8,943 nucleotides of DNA from JBCCZC01 sp039188505 (GTDB lineage Bacteria; Pseudomonadota; Gammaproteobacteria; Xanthomonadales; SZUA-38), in NCBI GenBank assembly GCA_039188505.1, contig JBCCZC010000231.1, forward strand, positions 1-8,943, written 5' to 3'. Position 1 is the stretch's first letter, and each line of letters starts with the position of its first letter. A model generated the notes under the pieces. It did not search any database. It had not been told where the DNA came from and was given only the letters and a program-made list of their open reading frames with translations. Positions 7,569-8,943 of this stretch are shown one piece after another. The position numbers and the translations under genes were made by a program.

Positions 7569-8704
7569 ATACCATTCCCGAACTCCTCGACGAGATCCGG
7601 CAGGGCCGGATGGTCGTCATGATGGACGACGAGGATCGCGAGAACGAAGGCGATCTGATCATGGCGGCCTCGATGGTCCGCCCCGAAGACATCAACTTCA
7701 TGGCGCTGCACGCGCGCGGGCTGATCTGCCTGCCGCTGACGCCGGACCGCTGCCGCCAGCTCAGCCTGCCCCTGATGGTCGACAGCAACGGTACCCGCTT
7801 CGGCACCAACTTCACGATCTCGATCGAGGCCGCCGAAGGCGTGACGACGGGTATCTCGGCCTATGACCGGGCCCACACGATCCGCACGGCGGTCCGACCT
7901 GCCGCACGCGCCGAGGACGTGGCCCAGCCGGGGCACGTGTTCCCGCTGATGGCGCAGCCCGGCGGCACGCTGACGCGCGCAGGGCACACGGAAGCGGCGG
8001 TGGACATGGCCTGCCTGGCCGGCCTCGAGCCCGCGGGCGTTCTCGTCGAGATCCTGAACGAGGATGGCTCCATGGCCCGGCGGCCGCAGCTCGAGACCTT
8101 CGCCGAGAAGCACGGGCTGAAGATCGGCACCATCGCCGACCTGATCCGCTACCGGCTCGAGACGGAGAAGACGGTCAGCCGCCTTGGCGAGCGTCGCGTA
8201 GCCACGGAGCACGGCGATTTCCGCCTCGTGAGCTACCGGGACACGCTTCGCAAGCAGCTGCACCTCGCGCTCGTGCGCGGGACGCCGCAGCCCGATGCGG
8301 CAACGCTCGTTCGCGTCCACGTGCGCAATACGCTCAGCGACGTGCTCGGCGTGGACGATCCGTCCCTGGGTCTCCCGGTGCGCGTCGCCATCGAGGAGCT
8401 CGCGAAGGCGGACACGGGCGTGCTGGTCATGCTCGGGCAGGACGAGAGCGCGCAGAGCATTCTCGACTGGATCGACGATGCGCCGGTCAAGCCGGTGATG
8501 AAGGAAGAGGGTGGGGAGGCGAGCAACGACCTCCGCACCTACGGCATCGGCGCCCAGATCCTCTCTGATCTCGGCGTCGGGCAGATGGAGGTGCTGTCGG
8601 CGCCGAAGCGCTTCCACGGTCTGTCGGGCTTCGGCCTCGAGATCGTCGGCTACCGGGAACCGCAGGAGCATTCGGGCCCCGCGGCCCAGGGAGTGACGGG
8701 ATGA
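7565..8704 (+). CDS. ribBX: RibB fused to a degenerate GTP cyclohydrolase II domain (RibBX type)
   Basis: A 379-residue fusion. Residues 1-200 are 3,4-dihydroxy-2-butanone-4-phosphate synthase, which makes the four-carbon donor from ribulose 5-phosphate with Mg2+. It shows DDEDRENEGD (21-30), RGLICLPLT (51-59), IEAAEGVTTG (87-96), QPGHVFPL (121-128) and the metal-binding RAGHTEA (138-144), all intact. Residues about 208-364 align with GTP cyclohydrolase II: LVRVH (248-252), GVLVML (285-290) and DLRTYGIGAQIL (322-333). However, the zinc cysteines (C54, C65, C67 in E. coli RibA) are gone: the region reads VRNTLSDVLG-VDDPS, and there is no cysteine after residue 200. The catalytic RQEGRGIGL loop is replaced by GQDESAQSI. 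GTP hydrolysis is therefore unlikely. Such fusions are known in proteobacteria and called RibBX. It overlaps its neighbours by 4 nt at both ends. Many databases would label it ribBA. Confidence 0.93.
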   Translation: MNTIPELLDEIRQGRMVVMMDDEDRENEGDLIMAASMVRPEDINFMALHARGLICLPLTPDRCRQLSLPLMVDSNGTRFGTNFTISIEAAEGVTTGISAYDRAHTIRTAVRPAARAEDVAQPGHVFPLMAQPGGTLTRAGHTEAAVDMACLAGLEPAGVLVEILNEDGSMARRPQLETFAEKHGLKIGTIADLIRYRLETEKTVSRLGERRVATEHGDFRLVSYRDTLRKQLHLALVRGTPQPDAATLVRVHVRNTLSDVLGVDDPSLGLPVRVAIEELAKADTGVLVMLGQDESAQSILDWIDDAPVKPVMKEEGGEASNDLRTYGIGAQILSDLGVGQMEVLSAPKRFHGLSGFGLEIVGYREPQEHSGPAAQGVTG

Positions 8705-8943
8705 AGACCATCGAAGGAAAGCTCAGCGGCGTCACGGGTCGCGTCGCCATCGTGGCGGGCCGGTTCAACGGCTTCGTCGTGGAGTCGCTGATCGCCGGCG
8801 CGCGGGACACCCTCGTGCGGCACGGCATTGACGACGACGATCTGACCCTCGTACGCGTGCCCGGCGCCTTCGAGATCCCTGCCATCTGTGCACGCCTGGC
8901 GTCCAGCGGCGACTACGATGCGGTGATCGCCACGGGCGCGGTC
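8701..8943 (+). CDS. ribH: 6,7-dimethyl-8-ribityllumazine synthase, 3' end outside window
   Basis: The first 81 residues of lumazine synthase (family length about 155), which condenses the ribityl-aminouracil from the RibD branch with the butanone phosphate from RibB; it normally assembles as a pentamer or 60-mer capsid. The visible part carries GRFNGFVVESL (20-30), whose Phe-Asn binds the pyrimidine substrate, VPGAFEIP (53-60) for the phosphate substrate, and the start of VIATGAV (75-81), which usually runs on to IRG. ATG 8701 overlaps the upstream stop (ATGA) and has a good Shine-Dalgarno, AGGGAG at 8688-8693 with 7 nt spacing. The frame is cut by the window edge. In related genomes nusB and thiL often follow; that cannot be seen here. 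Confidence 0.96.
   Translation, partial: MKTIEGKLSGVTGRVAIVAGRFNGFVVESLIAGARDTLVRHGIDDDDLTLVRVPGAFEIPAICARLASSGDYDAVIATGAV

Noticed and set aside
7547..8671. Long minus-strand open frame opposite the ribB fusion
   Set aside because: Same pattern: a mirror of an intact conserved gene, rich in Arg, Ala, His and Asp, with no recognisable domain.
8701..8943. Possibility that ribH is a truncated pseudogene
   Set aside because: The frame is open and conserved right up to the last base and stops only because the window ends.

Overview
This window is a compact, very GC-rich chromosomal segment (about two thirds G+C by eye, strong G/C at third codon positions) made almost entirely of housekeeping genes. 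The order ettA < > glyA - nrdR - ribD - ribE - ribBA/BX - ribH, and the close similarity of the EttA, NrdR and RibD motifs to those of Escherichia coli, point to a high-GC gammaproteobacterium. No more precise placement is justified from sequence alone. I see no mobile elements, tRNA or rRNA genes, CRISPR arrays or attachment sites.

Layout. (1) Bases 1-2164, plus strand: a tight three-gene cluster of an unrecognised alpha-helical protein (5' end outside the window), a family 2 glycosyltransferase overlapping it by 4 nt, and an extended-SDR/NAD-epimerase-like protein 2 nt further on. This looks like an accessory cell-surface sugar operon. (2) Bases 2193-3866, minus strand: ettA, an ABC-F translation factor, convergent with the cluster (28 bp between stop codons). 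(3) Bases 3867-4011: a divergent promoter region of 145 bp between ettA and glyA. (4) Bases 4012-8943, plus strand: glyA, nrdR, ribD, ribE, a ribB-ribA-like fusion and the first half of ribH, packed with 29, 1, -28, -4 and -4 nt junctions and probably co-transcribed from the glyA promoter.

How the genes work together. GlyA makes glycine and one-carbon units from serine. NrdR represses ribonucleotide reductase genes and shares a nucleotide-metabolism theme with GlyA. The rib block gives RibD (deaminase/reductase), RibB (butanone phosphate synthase), RibH (lumazine synthase) and RibE (riboflavin synthase), that is every riboflavin step except GTP cyclohydrolase II and the phosphatase. The domain expected to supply GTP cyclohydrolase II, the C-terminal half of the RibB fusion, has no cysteine at all and cannot hold the catalytic zinc in the usual way. 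It is the RibBX-type degenerate fusion, so a separate ribA should exist elsewhere in the genome.

Nothing here amounts to a clearly new biological system. The points most worth a second look are the degenerate RibA-like domain, the unrecognised first gene coupled to a glycosyltransferase, the epimerase-like protein without a visible YxxxK motif, and a perfect GC-only inverted repeat that abuts the nrdR start codon and covers part of its ribosome binding site.
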